DNA of 64,000 nt, from NCBI RefSeq assembly GCF_005503445.1, contig NZ_SCOH01000008.1, positions 86,587 through 150,586 of the forward strand, given 5' to 3'. Made by a program: the position numbers and the translations under genes. This document shows positions 27,705 to 36,876 of this stretch, piece by piece; position 1 is the stretch's first letter, and every line of letters begins with the position of its first letter. The notes beneath the pieces were generated by a model. The model saw nothing but the letters and a program-made list of their open reading frames with translations. It was not told the DNA's origin and ran no database searches. This DNA is from Chitinivorax sp. B (GTDB lineage Bacteria > Pseudomonadota > Gammaproteobacteria > Burkholderiales > SCOH01).

Positions 27705-28697
27705 ATGGGTATCTGCCTTGAATCAGCCATCAAGTTTGACCACCAACATTGGCACTTTCAGTTGCTGAACGACTACCAGCGGGATCTACCTGTCGTACCC
27801 AAACCTTTTCAGATAATGGCTGACGAATTGAGTGTCAGCGAGCCACAGGTCCTGAACACGTTACAACATTGGCAGGATACCCAGGTAGTCAGCCGTGTCG
27901 GCACTGTGTTTCAGCCCAACACGGTCGGTTATTCCACGCTAGCGGCGATGGCGGTTCCCAATACACGGCTCGACGCAACCGCAGCGCTCGTTTCGGCCCG
28001 GCTTGAGGTTAATCACAATTATCAACGGGAGCATGTTTTCAACCTGTGGTTTGTCGTTACCACCCCAACCATTGAACAGCGTGAAACCGTACTGACAGAG
28101 CTGGCAGCAACCTGCAACTTGCCATTGATCTCGCTCCCCCTGGTTCAGGACTATCACATCGACCTCGGTTTCGATTTGCAACACGGTACGACACCTCACC
28201 GCAATCAACCCAGCCGTCGAGTCCACCCAACACCGCTGCAGCGACACCTGCTACGGATCATGAGGAATGGGTTACCGCTGGTCAGCCGGCCATTTGCACA
28301 ACTTGGGCGACAGATCGATCAGTCCGAACCCTGGGTCATGCGCCAAATCAATGATTGGCTGGATAACGGAGCAATCCGGCGCATGGGGTTGATCGTCCGT
28401 CATCATGAACTGGGATTCACCGCCAATGCCATGGCTGTGTGGGACATACCCGATGAAAGGGTTCATGCCATCGGGCAGCAATTGGCCATGGAGCCCGGAG
28501 TGAACCTGTGCTACCTGCGTCAACGTGCCCTGCCTGCTTGGCCATACAACCTGTTCTGCATGATTCACGGCCGTCACCGCCTAGCCGTAGAAGCCCGATT
28601 GGCGACACTAAACAATCAGCTCGGCCTGGCTCATTATCCACAAACCGTGTTGTTCAGCGTCAAGCGGTTCAAACAGTGTGGAGCTTGTTATGGCTGA
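27705..28697 (+). CDS. nirDL: NirDL, fused sirohaem decarboxylase subunits
   Basis: A 330-residue fusion of two Lrp/AsnC-like units. The NirD-like half (about 1-155: PFQIMADELSVSEPQVL, NHNYQREHVFNLWFVV) and the NirL-like half (about 175-330: RPFAQLGRQIDQSEPWVM, CYLRQRALPAWPYNLFCMIHG) would form the complex that decarboxylates sirohaem to didecarboxysirohaem. The RQRALPAWPYNLF motif includes residues used for catalysis in this family. These proteins are enzymes, not regulators, despite their fold. It starts three bases after nirF and overlaps nirG. Confidence 0.92.
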   Translation: MGICLESAIKFDHQHWHFQLLNDYQRDLPVVPKPFQIMADELSVSEPQVLNTLQHWQDTQVVSRVGTVFQPNTVGYSTLAAMAVPNTRLDATAALVSARLEVNHNYQREHVFNLWFVVTTPTIEQRETVLTELAATCNLPLISLPLVQDYHIDLGFDLQHGTTPHRNQPSRRVHPTPLQRHLLRIMRNGLPLVSRPFAQLGRQIDQSEPWVMRQINDWLDNGAIRRMGLIVRHHELGFTANAMAVWDIPDERVHAIGQQLAMEPGVNLCYLRQRALPAWPYNLFCMIHGRHRLAVEARLATLNNQLGLAHYPQTVLFSVKRFKQCGACYG

Positions 28698-29148
28698 CAA
28701 CAGGTTGGACACACTGGATTGCCAGATCATCAATCGCATGCAACGCGGTATGCCCATTTGCAGCCAACCTTATCAAGCCATCGCCGATGAATTGGGTATC
28801 AGTGAGCCTCGATTACTGGCCCGATTACACGCGTTATTGGCAGACGGCGTACTGACGCGGATTGGTCCGATGTACCAGATCGAGAAAATGGGCGGTCGAT
28901 TTTGTCTGGCAGCCATGGCGGTACCCACGTCGGATTTCGATCGTATTGCGGCCATCGTCAATGCCTTTCCCGAAGTTGCGCACAACTACCAGCGCGATCA
29001 TCACCTCAATATGTGGTTTGTGGTGGCCTGTGCCAGCCCACAAGCCCTGTTTGACACAATAGAGCGGCTCAAAGCCGCCACTGGGTTGCACGTATATGCA
29101 ATGCCAAAGGAGAAAGAGTTCTTCGTCAACCTCTATCTCCCCGCCTGA
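28690..29148 (+). CDS. nirG: NirG, sirohaem decarboxylase subunit
   Basis: A 152-residue AsnC-like protein of the NirD/NirG class. PYQAIADELGISEPRLLARL is the helix-turn-helix-like part, and AHNYQRDHHLNMWFVVACASP is the conserved core with histidines. It pairs with NirH and acts with NirDL on sirohaem. ATG 28690 is seven bases after GTGGAG and overlaps the end of nirDL by eight bases. A hairpin CCCCG-CCTGA-CGGGG spans its stop codon and may tune expression of the next gene. Confidence 0.92.
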   Translation: MADNRLDTLDCQIINRMQRGMPICSQPYQAIADELGISEPRLLARLHALLADGVLTRIGPMYQIEKMGGRFCLAAMAVPTSDFDRIAAIVNAFPEVAHNYQRDHHLNMWFVVACASPQALFDTIERLKAATGLHVYAMPKEKEFFVNLYLPA

Positions 29149-29168
29149 CGGGGTGAGGAAAAACAACC

Positions 29169-29948
29169 GTGAAGATACAAGCGCATTACCGCCGTTTTCT
29201 GTTATTGACCTTGAGTGCATTGGCTGTGGCCAGTGTATCAGCCGCCGACATCGCCTACCCGGACCTGATCAACAAAGCCGGTCGACAACGCATGCTGTCC
29301 CAGCGCATCGTCAAAGCGTATCTGCAGATGGGCGCCAACGTCTTGCCGGATCAAGGCCGGCAGGTACTGGCTGACTCCATCAAGACCTTTGAACATCAGC
29401 TGGCCGATCTGAAACAGGCCGAACTGTCCCAGGTGGTCGAAGTCGCCATTGAGCATGAAGAACAGCAGTGGAGGGCCTTCCGGGAGCTTGCCAGTGGGCC
29501 GGTCAACCAAGTATCTGCCAAAAAGCTTCAGGCCCAATCCGACCTGTTGCTGGCCAGTGCCAATGCCGTGACCCTGGCATTGCAGGAAGCCTATGGACAG
29601 CCTGCCGGCCGATTCGTCAATCTGGCAGGACGTCAGCGCATGTTGTCACAACTGTTGTCACGACAATATCTTGCCAAGTATTGGGGAATAGCCCATGCCG
29701 ATGATGACAAGGCCACTCAGGATGCACGTGGCGAATTCGGGCGCAATCTGGCCCAACTCAGCGGGACACCCAACCTCACCATCACATTGAAGCAACAACT
29801 GGATCTGGCCAGCCAACAATGGCTTTTTCTGGATACCGCGTTGACACAGCCACATAACGCCAACAATGCGCAAAGTGTGGTCAGCACCAGTGAACGGATA
29901 CTGGAAGTGCTGGATAACGTCGTCAGCCGTTTTGAAAAGAGCAAGTAA
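29169..29948 (+). CDS. Periplasmic protein with two PilJ/NarX-like sensor repeats, inside nir operon
   Basis: A 259-residue secreted protein; the signal peptide is ALAVASVSAA near residue 26. Two repeats start with the same motif, NKAGRQRMLSQRI (35-47) and NLAGRQRMLSQLL (151-163), each opening a helical bundle of the PilJ_N (type IV pili MCP N-terminal) family. That fold is related to the nitrate-sensing domain of NarX. There is no transmembrane helix after the signal peptide and no signalling output domain, so it would act as a free periplasmic binding protein. GTG start with GAGGAA upstream; its stop overlaps the nirH ATG as TAATG. Its place inside the d1-synthesis operon suggests binding of nitrate, nitrite or a tetrapyrrole; that is inference. 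Confidence 0.85.
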   Translation: MKIQAHYRRFLLLTLSALAVASVSAADIAYPDLINKAGRQRMLSQRIVKAYLQMGANVLPDQGRQVLADSIKTFEHQLADLKQAELSQVVEVAIEHEEQQWRAFRELASGPVNQVSAKKLQAQSDLLLASANAVTLALQEAYGQPAGRFVNLAGRQRMLSQLLSRQYLAKYWGIAHADDDKATQDARGEFGRNLAQLSGTPNLTITLKQQLDLASQQWLFLDTALTQPHNANNAQSVVSTSERILEVLDNVVSRFEKSK

Positions 29949-30421
29949 TGGATGAGATCGACCACCGTCTGATTCGCCTGACCCAAGCTGGCCTGCCACT
30001 GGTATCCAGGCCTTATGCCACCCTGGCGACAGAGCTTGGGCTGACCGAGCAGATGGTGATTGATCGCATGCAGGCCATGCAACGACAGGGACTGATCCGT
30101 CGAGTCGCTGTCGTACCCAATCATTACGCACTGGGTTATCGACATAACGGCATGACCGTGTGGGATATCGATGACGAACAGATCGCCGATATCGGTATAC
30201 GTATCGGTGCGTTGCCTTTTGTCAGCCATTGCTATCAGCGTGCCCGTCACCTGCCAGACTGGCCTTACAACCTGTTTGCCATGGTGCATGGCAAAACCCG
30301 TGAACAAGCCGACCAGCAGGTAGCACAGATTCGCGCCCTGCTAGGGAATGCCTATCGGCATCATGCCGTGCTCTACAGTACCCGTATTCTCAAAAAAACC
30401 GGCCTGCGCCTACCGGAGTGA
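29948..30421 (+). CDS. nirH: NirH, sirohaem decarboxylase subunit
   Basis: A 157-residue AsnC-like protein matching the NirL/NirH class: RPYATLATELGLTEQMVIDRM, VPNHYALGYRHNGMTVWDI and CYQRARHLPDWPYNLFAMVHGKT. The last motif parallels the NirL half of NirDL. It pairs with NirG in sirohaem decarboxylation. The ATG overlaps the previous stop by one base. Confidence 0.93.
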   Translation: MDEIDHRLIRLTQAGLPLVSRPYATLATELGLTEQMVIDRMQAMQRQGLIRRVAVVPNHYALGYRHNGMTVWDIDDEQIADIGIRIGALPFVSHCYQRARHLPDWPYNLFAMVHGKTREQADQQVAQIRALLGNAYRHHAVLYSTRILKKTGLRLPE

Positions 30422-30425
30422 CATC

Positions 30426-31646
30426 ATGTTTCGCCTCAGCCAGTTCATGCAGTCGCTGCACCACCTTCAATCTCAACCGTTGCTTGGTCAAACACCAACC
30501 CAGCGCCGTCACCCGCCTGGACCGGTTGTGATCTGGAATCTCATCCGTCGCTGCAACCTGACCTGTAAGCATTGCTATTCCATCTCTGCCGATACCGATT
30601 TCAAAGGCGAACTGAGCACAGAAGAAATCTACACCGTGATGGATGACCTCAAGCAGTTTCAAGTACCGGTGCTGATTCTGTCTGGCGGCGAACCGCTGAT
30701 GCGACCGGATATTTTCGACATTGCCCGCCGGGCCAAGGCCATGGGCTTTTATGTAGGGCTATCCAGCAACGGCACGCTGATCAGTGAACACAATATCGAT
30801 GCCATTGCCACAACGGGCTTCGACTATGTTGGCATCAGCCTTGATGGTATCGGCGTGACCCATGACCGCTTCCGGCAAAAGATGGGTGCCTTCGATGCAT
30901 CCATGACGGGCGTTCGTTTGTGCAAAGCAAAAGGTATTCGGGTTGGCATCCGCTTCACCATGACCCAAGACAACGCACCAGAACTGCCACAACTACTGGC
31001 CCTGATGAATACAGAACAGATCGACAAGTTTTACTTCTCCCACCTCAATTATGCTGGGCGCGGCAACAAGCACCGTACCGACGATGTCATGCACCGTACC
31101 ACTCGTTGGGCCATGGATACCTTGTTCGAAACCTGTTGGCAGGATACCCAAGCTGGCCAGCAGCGGGAGTTCGTCACCGGTAACAACGATGCAGATGGTG
31201 TTTACCTGCTGCACTGGGTGCGGGCACGCTTCCCGCAACTGGTGGCACCGATGCGACAGTTACTGGCACAGTGGGGCGGCAATGCCTCCGGTGTCAATGT
31301 GGCGAACATCGACAATCTGGGTAATGTCCATCCCGATACCATGTGGTGGGATTATCAATTGGGCAACGTTCGTCAAAGGCCATTTTCCACAATATGGCAA
31401 GACACAACCGACCCGTTGATGGCTGGTCTGAAACAACTGCCACGCACGCTGAAGGGCCGTTGCGGTGGCTGTGGGTATGCTGACATTTGTGGTGGCAACA
31501 CCCGTGTTCGGGCTTGGCAGATTACCGGTGATCCTTGGCAGGAAGACCCCGCTTGTTACCTGGATGACAAGGAATTGGATATCACCGGTCACGGAGCACG
31601 TATCACAACCACACCTTATATGCCACTAAAACGGGTGTCAGCATGA
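30426..31646 (+). CDS. nirJ: NirJ, radical SAM haem d1 synthase
   Basis: A 406-residue radical-SAM/SPASM enzyme. The SAM cluster is CNLTCKHC (Cys43, 47, 50). ILSGGEPLMRPDIF and YVGISLDGIG are core radical-SAM motifs. The C-terminal auxiliary cluster region is CGGCGYADICGG with a later cysteine. NirJ removes propionate side chains from didecarboxysirohaem in d1 synthesis. An in-frame start at 30348 overlaps nirH and lacks conserved sequence, so ATG 30426, four bases after the nirH stop, is taken. It overlaps nirN by four bases. Confidence 0.95.
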   Translation: MFRLSQFMQSLHHLQSQPLLGQTPTQRRHPPGPVVIWNLIRRCNLTCKHCYSISADTDFKGELSTEEIYTVMDDLKQFQVPVLILSGGEPLMRPDIFDIARRAKAMGFYVGLSSNGTLISEHNIDAIATTGFDYVGISLDGIGVTHDRFRQKMGAFDASMTGVRLCKAKGIRVGIRFTMTQDNAPELPQLLALMNTEQIDKFYFSHLNYAGRGNKHRTDDVMHRTTRWAMDTLFETCWQDTQAGQQREFVTGNNDADGVYLLHWVRARFPQLVAPMRQLLAQWGGNASGVNVANIDNLGNVHPDTMWWDYQLGNVRQRPFSTIWQDTTDPLMAGLKQLPRTLKGRCGGCGYADICGGNTRVRAWQITGDPWQEDPACYLDDKELDITGHGARITTTPYMPLKRVSA

Positions 31647-33214
31647 TCAGGAGCACACTCGTGAACCTTGCCCCCTTCTTGCTTGTTACGGTCTTCATGG
31701 CAGGCCCAATCTGGGCCAACCAAGCCCTGGCGCCCAGCACCAATCAACTATATCAACAGCACTGTCTGGCCTGTCACGGCGATCAACGCACCGGGAGGAT
31801 GGGGCCGGCGCTATTGCCGCAGAGTCTGGAACGTCTGAAGAAAACCGATGCGCTGGATGTCATTCGCCATGGCCGGCCCGCCACGCAGATGCCAGCTTTT
31901 GGCGACAAGTTGGACGATACTGTGCTGCAGGCACTCACCGATTATTTGTACACCCCATCAATCACGCCCCCAAGATGGACGGAATCTGATATCCGCAAAT
32001 CGCGCACTGAACCTACCCGCCGCACAGCGCTGAAAAACAAGCCAGTATTCAATGCCGACATGAAAAACCTGTTCGTGGTGGTGGAAGGTGGCGATCACCA
32101 TGTGACCATTCTGGATGGTGACAAGCTTACCCCTATCCATCGTTTCCCGACGCGCTATGCACTGCATGGCGGGCCAAAGTTCAGCCCGGATGGCCGTCAT
32201 GTCTATTTCGCATCACGTGATGGCTGGATCAGCAAATTTGATATCTGGAACCTCAAGACCACCGCTGAAATCCGCGCCGGGCTCAATACCCGCAATATTG
32301 CCGTATCAGCAGATGGTGAATATGTGCTGGCAGGCAATTACCTACCAACAACGCTGGCTTTGTTCGATAAAAACCTGAACCTGTTACGCACCTATGACGT
32401 GAAAAATGCCGACGGCAAGCCTTCTCGGGTGTCAGCGGTATATGACGCAGCACCGAGACAAAGCTTCATTGTCGCCCTCAAGGATTTGCCTGAAGTCTGG
32501 GAGATTCCCTACGCCAACAATACCCCACCTACGTTCAAAGGTTACGTTCACGATTACAAAATGGGGGAAGCCATTGCACTGCCCGGCCAATTCACCCCAA
32601 AGGAAATCCTGCTTGATAGCATCCTCGACGACTTCTTCTTTGACCCAAGTTATACACACCTGATTGGTGCCGCCCGTACCGGGAAAGCGCAGGTCATCAA
32701 CCTCAACATCCGCAGGAAAATCGCCGATCTCGATCTGCCAGGCATGCCACATCTGGGCTCTGGCATCACTTGGCTACGCGATGGCAAACCCGTGCTGGCC
32801 ACCCCCAATCTCAAAGATGGCACAGTGACCGTCATTGATATGAACACGTGGCAAACCATCAAACACATCACCACCAACGGCCCTGGCTTTTTCATGCGCA
32901 GTCATGAAAATACGCCCTATGTGTGGGTGGACAGCATGATGAGTCGCGACAGGAAGGATACCTTGCAGATCATCGACAAAAATACCCTGGACATCGTCGG
33001 CAGCGTCGCCCCCATGCCTGGCAAAACCCTGGCCCACATCGAATTCACCCGTGATGGCCGCTATGCACTGGCCAGCCTGTGGGAACGAGATGGTGCCATC
33101 ATCGTATTCGATGCCACTACTTGGCAGGAAGTCAAACGCCTACCGATGTCCAAGCCCATAGGCAAATACAATGTGCATAACAAGACCACCCGCTCAACGG
33201 GTACCAGCCATTAA
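31643..33214 (+). CDS. nirN: NirN, dihydro-haem d1 dehydrogenase
   Basis: A 523-residue periplasmic NirS paralogue with a signal peptide (FLLVTVFMAGPIWA), a cytochrome c domain with CLACH (41-45) and MPAFGDKLDDTVL, and a d1-type propeller. By family knowledge NirN oxidises the last precursor to mature haem d1 and hands it to NirS. The start overlaps nirJ as ATGA. It is the last nir gene. A loose inverted repeat (AAGCCCA...TGGGCTT, 33213-33250) just past the stop may be a weak terminator. Confidence 0.94.
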   Translation: MIRSTLVNLAPFLLVTVFMAGPIWANQALAPSTNQLYQQHCLACHGDQRTGRMGPALLPQSLERLKKTDALDVIRHGRPATQMPAFGDKLDDTVLQALTDYLYTPSITPPRWTESDIRKSRTEPTRRTALKNKPVFNADMKNLFVVVEGGDHHVTILDGDKLTPIHRFPTRYALHGGPKFSPDGRHVYFASRDGWISKFDIWNLKTTAEIRAGLNTRNIAVSADGEYVLAGNYLPTTLALFDKNLNLLRTYDVKNADGKPSRVSAVYDAAPRQSFIVALKDLPEVWEIPYANNTPPTFKGYVHDYKMGEAIALPGQFTPKEILLDSILDDFFFDPSYTHLIGAARTGKAQVINLNIRRKIADLDLPGMPHLGSGITWLRDGKPVLATPNLKDGTVTVIDMNTWQTIKHITTNGPGFFMRSHENTPYVWVDSMMSRDRKDTLQIIDKNTLDIVGSVAPMPGKTLAHIEFTRDGRYALASLWERDGAIIVFDATTWQEVKRLPMSKPIGKYNVHNKTTRSTGTSH

Positions 33215-33364
33215 GCCCACCCACGCAGGAACTGGCTGCAGGTTGGGCTTGATGTGGAACAACCTGACGTCACACCCCACACGGGTTCAGAACGCAGCAC
33301 ACTGACGAGCAAACATGAAAATGGCCTTGGTATCAACCCATTTGATCGGCCAATGGACTACAGG

Positions 33365-33979
33365 CTAGGCTACGTAATTCAAGACTGTGTAATAGTGGCT
33401 TGCACTCCCACCCAGTACAAAAAGGTGCCACACACCATGGGAGTGCCGCCATCGCTCGTCATGAAGATAAAAAATGATGCCCACCGTGTAATGTGCCAAA
33501 CCAATCGCCAACCACACCACGCCCATGATGCTGAGCTTTTCCAGCAAGGGTTCAGTCACGACAACACAGAGCCAGCCCATGACGGCATAAAGCGGTACAC
33601 AAGGTGGTGCATGACGCCCCCAGAACAACTCTCGAAGAATGCCGTATATCGCCAGCCCCCACACGGTCACCAGCAATGGCAAGCCCCATGCATCACGCAG
33701 GGTGACCAGACCAAAAGGGGTGTAAGTACCGGCAATCAATAGGTAGATGGCGCAATGGTCGAGCTTGGCGAACAAGCGTTTTTTCGCACCGCGAATACTG
33801 TGGTACAGCGTTGATGCAGCGTACAGCAGGATCATCGTGGCGCCGAAAATACTGAAGCTGATGAGCTTCCAATGATCGCCTTGATGTGCTGCCACCTTGA
33901 TCAACATAATGGCCCCCAGAATGGCAAGCAATGTGCCGATCAAGTGCGTGATGCTATTGAAGCGTTCTCCGTAATACAT
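33365..33979 (-). CDS. trhA: TrhA/hemolysin III family membrane protein
   Basis: A 204-residue seven-helix inner-membrane protein of the HlyIII/PAQR family. The markers are ERFNSITHLIGTLLAILG, LYAASTLYHSI, KLDHCAIYLLIAGTYTPF and SHGVWHLFVLGGSASHYYTV; the His and Asp residues form the conserved metal-like site. E. coli TrhA is linked to membrane energetics; a true hemolysin role is not established. ATG 33979 has GGAGG six bases upstream; a longer frame to 34042 lacks it. It converges on nirN. Confidence 0.9.
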   Translation of the reverse strand: MYYGERFNSITHLIGTLLAILGAIMLIKVAAHQGDHWKLISFSIFGATMILLYAASTLYHSIRGAKKRLFAKLDHCAIYLLIAGTYTPFGLVTLRDAWGLPLLVTVWGLAIYGILRELFWGRHAPPCVPLYAVMGWLCVVVTEPLLEKLSIMGVVWLAIGLAHYTVGIIFYLHDERWRHSHGVWHLFVLGGSASHYYTVLNYVA

Positions 33980-34042
33980 GCCTGCCTCCACTTGGACAAT
34001 CCAAGCAACCTTGATACATCCTTGATCAAGGCACACAGCCAA

Positions 34043-34402
34043 ATGAATATGCTGCGTTCAAGCATGTACTGCTTCAAAACAAACCCAAACCGTCTACCAA
34101 AAACAACAAATGCCCTATTGCAGGGCTCAATGCTGAATCATCCAACCTCATCGGTTGATGGGCAACGATTCGGTAAGCACTTATTCATCACGCTCATTTC
34201 AGGATAGAACTAATGACACATAACTGCATTGGGTTTTACATCGTACTGCCAAATAAATTATCTTGACTTGCCCATATAGCGACTTGCTACCCGGCAAAGC
34301 CGGCACCCTTAAACACAAGCCATGTATCGTCAGGCTTGCCATACCTGGCCGACTTGGCATGCAGCAACTGACAATCAAGCGGAACGCACCTTGCAACAAG
34401 AT
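34043..34402. other. Gene-free stretch upstream of trhA
   Basis: No coding frame with support and no clear repeat is visible. It leads into two decayed genes and probably belongs to the same degraded segment. Confidence 0.4.
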
Positions 34403-34906
34403 GGACAGGTCATATTACGACCCGCACACGAAGATGAAAGCGCGCACTATGGGTATTGATATATTCGTCGCTGGAGTGGAAGCAATTTGACGCGCCCTAT
34501 TTTGCATTCACCCCCTCCCGCAGTTTGAAGGGAGCGAATTTACCCAGCTCAAAATAGAGGACAGACGTCGCGTCATTGACTATCAAGGACAAACCATAAG
34601 TGCTATCCGTTATCACTGGATCGACGAAACCACTCGCTGGCTTGAAGTCGGCATTACCATCTATCAATCGCCACAATGGAGGCAAGTATCGGCCAGCGCG
34701 CACTCAGGCTGTGGATACGACACCTGTTCACCCATTTTGAGGTGGCGCACATTGGACCGGCCACTTGGTCGGGCAATCCGCGCATGATTCATTGCACCGA
34801 GGCCACCGATATGCAAGTGGAAGGCATCCTTCGCAAGTAACGCTTTTATCAGGGTATCTATTACGATTCGGTCAACCTGGGCGTCTTACGTGAGGAAATG
34901 TGTTGA
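34403..34906 (+). pseudogene. Decayed GNAT acetyltransferase (RimJ/RimL-like)
   Basis: Three stretches in two reading frames line up as one GNAT protein. GQVILRPAHEDESAHYGY is in one frame from 34403 and ends in a TGA. FEGSEFTQLKIEDRRRVIDY through TRWLEVGITIYQSPQWR is in a second frame from 34524. GQRALRLWIRHLFTHFEVAHIGP through MQVEGILRK is back in the first frame, then a TAA at 34838, then RFYQGIYYDSVNLGVLREE. At least one frameshift near 34680, one further upstream, and one nonsense codon make it non-functional. Frames and stops are read directly; the family call is by recognition. Confidence 0.72.
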
Positions 34907-34925
34907 ACAACTCCGCCCAAATTAA

Positions 34926-35198
34926 CACCAGTATTGTGTACCAGTTGAGGGCGACACAATATATAGCGGGCCATTCGAGATCACAACACTGGCACCGATC
35001 ACGTGCGCATTCCAGAACTATCATGGTGAACTATCCGGCTTGTTCGCTCATGGCTATCAGCCGCTGGTTAGTGACATTTTGCAGGCCGGTGGCACCATGA
35101 CCGGCGAAAGCCGGGAGGTCTACCATACATGGAAGGAACCGGACTCCCCCAATAACCGGATCGAATTGCAATTTGCCCTACAAAACCTCGCGAACTAG
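34926..35198 (+). pseudogene. Remnant of a GyrI-like effector-binding domain
   Basis: An open frame with no start codon encodes about 90 residues resembling the C-terminal effector-binding (GyrI/BmrR-like) domain: GDTIYSGPFEITTLAPITC, FQNYHGELSGLF, GESREVYHTWKEPDSPNN and RIELQFAL. The N-terminal part of such a protein (for example a MerR-type DNA-binding domain) is missing. It follows the decayed GNAT gene, so this looks like a degraded locus. The family call is tentative. Confidence 0.5.
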
Positions 35199-35388
35199 CG
35201 CAACTGGCACCAAGCCTACAACCTGGACAAATCGCCAATGTCAGTGTTGTCCTACATGCACATCGGACAAAACCGATCAGGCGATACCGTTCTCACCGAC
35301 TGTGTCGACCCGTGCTGGTTCGTATCATGATCGACAGGTGATGAGGGCATGCCCTCACACCGCGTATCCTCATACAAGGAGCCAGATC

Positions 35389-35601
35389 ATGAACTGGAAT
35401 CGAATCGAAGGTAACTGGAAACAGCTCAAGGGTAATGTACGAGAACAATGGGGTCGCCTGACTGACAACGACATTGATGTGATTGCAGGCAAACATGAAC
35501 AATTGGTGGGCCGTTTGCAGGAAGCGTACGGCATGGCCCGGGATGAAGCCGAACGTCAGATTGACGAATGGGCAGAACGTGCAATTCGCCAGATTCACTG
35601 A
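35389..35601 (+). CDS. CsbD-family stress protein
   Basis: A 70-residue hydrophilic protein beginning MNWNRIEGNWKQLKGNVREQWGRLTDNDIDVIAG, the hallmark of the CsbD/YjbJ family. These small helical proteins rise under general stress; their molecular role is unknown. ATG 35389 follows AAGGAG at 35377-35382. It is the first gene of a stress/signalling group running to 39.5 kb. Confidence 0.93.
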   Translation: MNWNRIEGNWKQLKGNVREQWGRLTDNDIDVIAGKHEQLVGRLQEAYGMARDEAERQIDEWAERAIRQIH

Positions 35602-35731
35602 TGCTCCAAGGCCTTTTAGCCACGCCAAGACAATGTAAAGTGGCTAAAAGGTCAGGCGAACACACCACTGCTTGCTTGACTACAATAATAGCGAGGCCCG
35701 CCCTTGGGCAAAGGCATCGAGGCGATTGAAT

Positions 35732-36364
35732 ATGATCAAGCTGTTGATCGTGGATGACCATGATGTGGTTCGTGCCGGCTTCCACCATATTTTGAGTACG
35801 CAGCCCGATATCGAAGTAACTGCCGAAGCAGACACCGGCAAGGCTGCACTGGATATCATTCGCAAACAAGCAATCGACGTTGCGATGATCGATCTGGCAT
35901 TGCCCGATATGTCTGGACTGGATGTCTTGAAGCAAGCCAAGGTGATTCGCCCTGCTATGGCAGTACTGATTTTGAGCGGCTATTCAGAAGAAGAATATGG
36001 CCTGAATGTACTGAAGTTTGGGGGCAGCGGCTTCGTTGGCAAACAATTGGCACCGGAGCAACTGGTTGCCGCAGTCAGGCGAGTGGCCCAAGGGCGTCGG
36101 TTCATCAGCCCGCACCTGGCAGAGTTGCTGGCGGCAGGTCTGACTGACGATGTCGATCAACCTCAGCACACCAAACTGTCCGAACGCGAATTCCAGGTAT
36201 TCAGCCGATTGGCGGCTGGCAAAAATGTCACCGAAATTGCCGACGACCTTTTTCTCAGTGTGAAAACGGTCAGTACTTATCGCAGCCGGGTACTGGAAAA
36301 GATGAATTTCACCACCAATGCTGATCTGACTTATTACGCAGTGAAGCATCAGCTTATGCCGTGA
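35732..36364 (+). CDS. NarL/LuxR-type response regulator
   Basis: A 210-residue two-domain regulator. The receiver holds VDDHD (8-11) with the phosphorylated Asp54 in MIDLALPDMSG, and a lysine in FVGKQ. A C-terminal LuxR helix-turn-helix (LSEREFQVFSRLAAGKNVTEIADDLFLSVKTVSTYRSRVLEKM) follows. ATG 35732 starts MIKLLIVDD. It is probably the partner of the NarL-type histidine kinase at 38080-39456. It overlaps the next receiver gene if that starts at its first GTG. Confidence 0.93.
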   Translation: MIKLLIVDDHDVVRAGFHHILSTQPDIEVTAEADTGKAALDIIRKQAIDVAMIDLALPDMSGLDVLKQAKVIRPAMAVLILSGYSEEEYGLNVLKFGGSGFVGKQLAPEQLVAAVRRVAQGRRFISPHLAELLAAGLTDDVDQPQHTKLSEREFQVFSRLAAGKNVTEIADDLFLSVKTVSTYRSRVLEKMNFTTNADLTYYAVKHQLMP

Positions 36365-36876
36365 CCATCATGATGTCCTTTGTGGAACACCCCAGCCACC
36401 CACGCCCCCCTCAATCATGGAGCATGCCCCCATCTCAACCCGACGAACACCGCCCTGAAACCGAGCAACAATTCATGTCAACCACCCGCACCAATCAGCA
36501 GTGGCGTGTATTGGTGGTTGAGGACCTGCCCCGCATCCAAATGCTGATTCGCGATGTGGTCGAACAGCGTGGCCTGTTTATAGTCGAATCGTTCGCCCGT
36601 ACCGAGCAAGCTGCCATCGAAGCTTATACCGCCATCCACCACGAAGTGTTGATCGTGGATTTAATGTTGGCTGGTGGATCAGGCCTGAGTGTGATCAAAA
36701 CGGTACGCCACATGCCTGGCGGGCTGTATCCGTTGATCATCGTCCTGACCAATCATGTCTCTCCCATCTTGGAGCAGGCCTGTCGTCAGGCAGGGGCTGA
36801 CCACTTCCTGGACAAGAGCAAGGATTTCGTATCGATCCATTCGCTGCTGGAACAGGCATTGGCTGGACGCCATTGA
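36361..36876 (+). CDS. Single-domain response regulator
   Basis: A receiver domain without output. WRVLVVEDLPRIQMLI supplies the acidic pocket, LIVDLMLAGGSG the phosphorylated Asp (62, counted from ATG 36475) and HFLDKSKDF the lysine. The start is uncertain. GTG 36361 overlaps the stop of the upstream regulator and would add a 38-residue Pro-rich leader, while ATG 36475 begins right before the domain. It may act as a phosphate sink or protein-interaction switch for the nearby kinase. Confidence 0.85.
   Translation: MTIMMSFVEHPSHPRPPQSWSMPPSQPDEHRPETEQQFMSTTRTNQQWRVLVVEDLPRIQMLIRDVVEQRGLFIVESFARTEQAAIEAYTAIHHEVLIVDLMLAGGSGLSVIKTVRHMPGGLYPLIIVLTNHVSPILEQACRQAGADHFLDKSKDFVSIHSLLEQALAGRH

Noticed and set aside
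28634..28642. TTATCCACA in nirDL as a functional DnaA box
   Set aside because: A single site within a coding region; about one such 9-mer is expected by chance in a window of this size.
33213..33250. A strong terminator after nirN
   Set aside because: The inverted repeat has a mismatch, a long loop and no T run; it is noted only as weak in the nirN entry.
34900..35100. A 66-residue plus-strand frame in the decayed region
   Set aside because: The neighbouring frame encodes the recognisable effector-domain remnant; this one shows no family.
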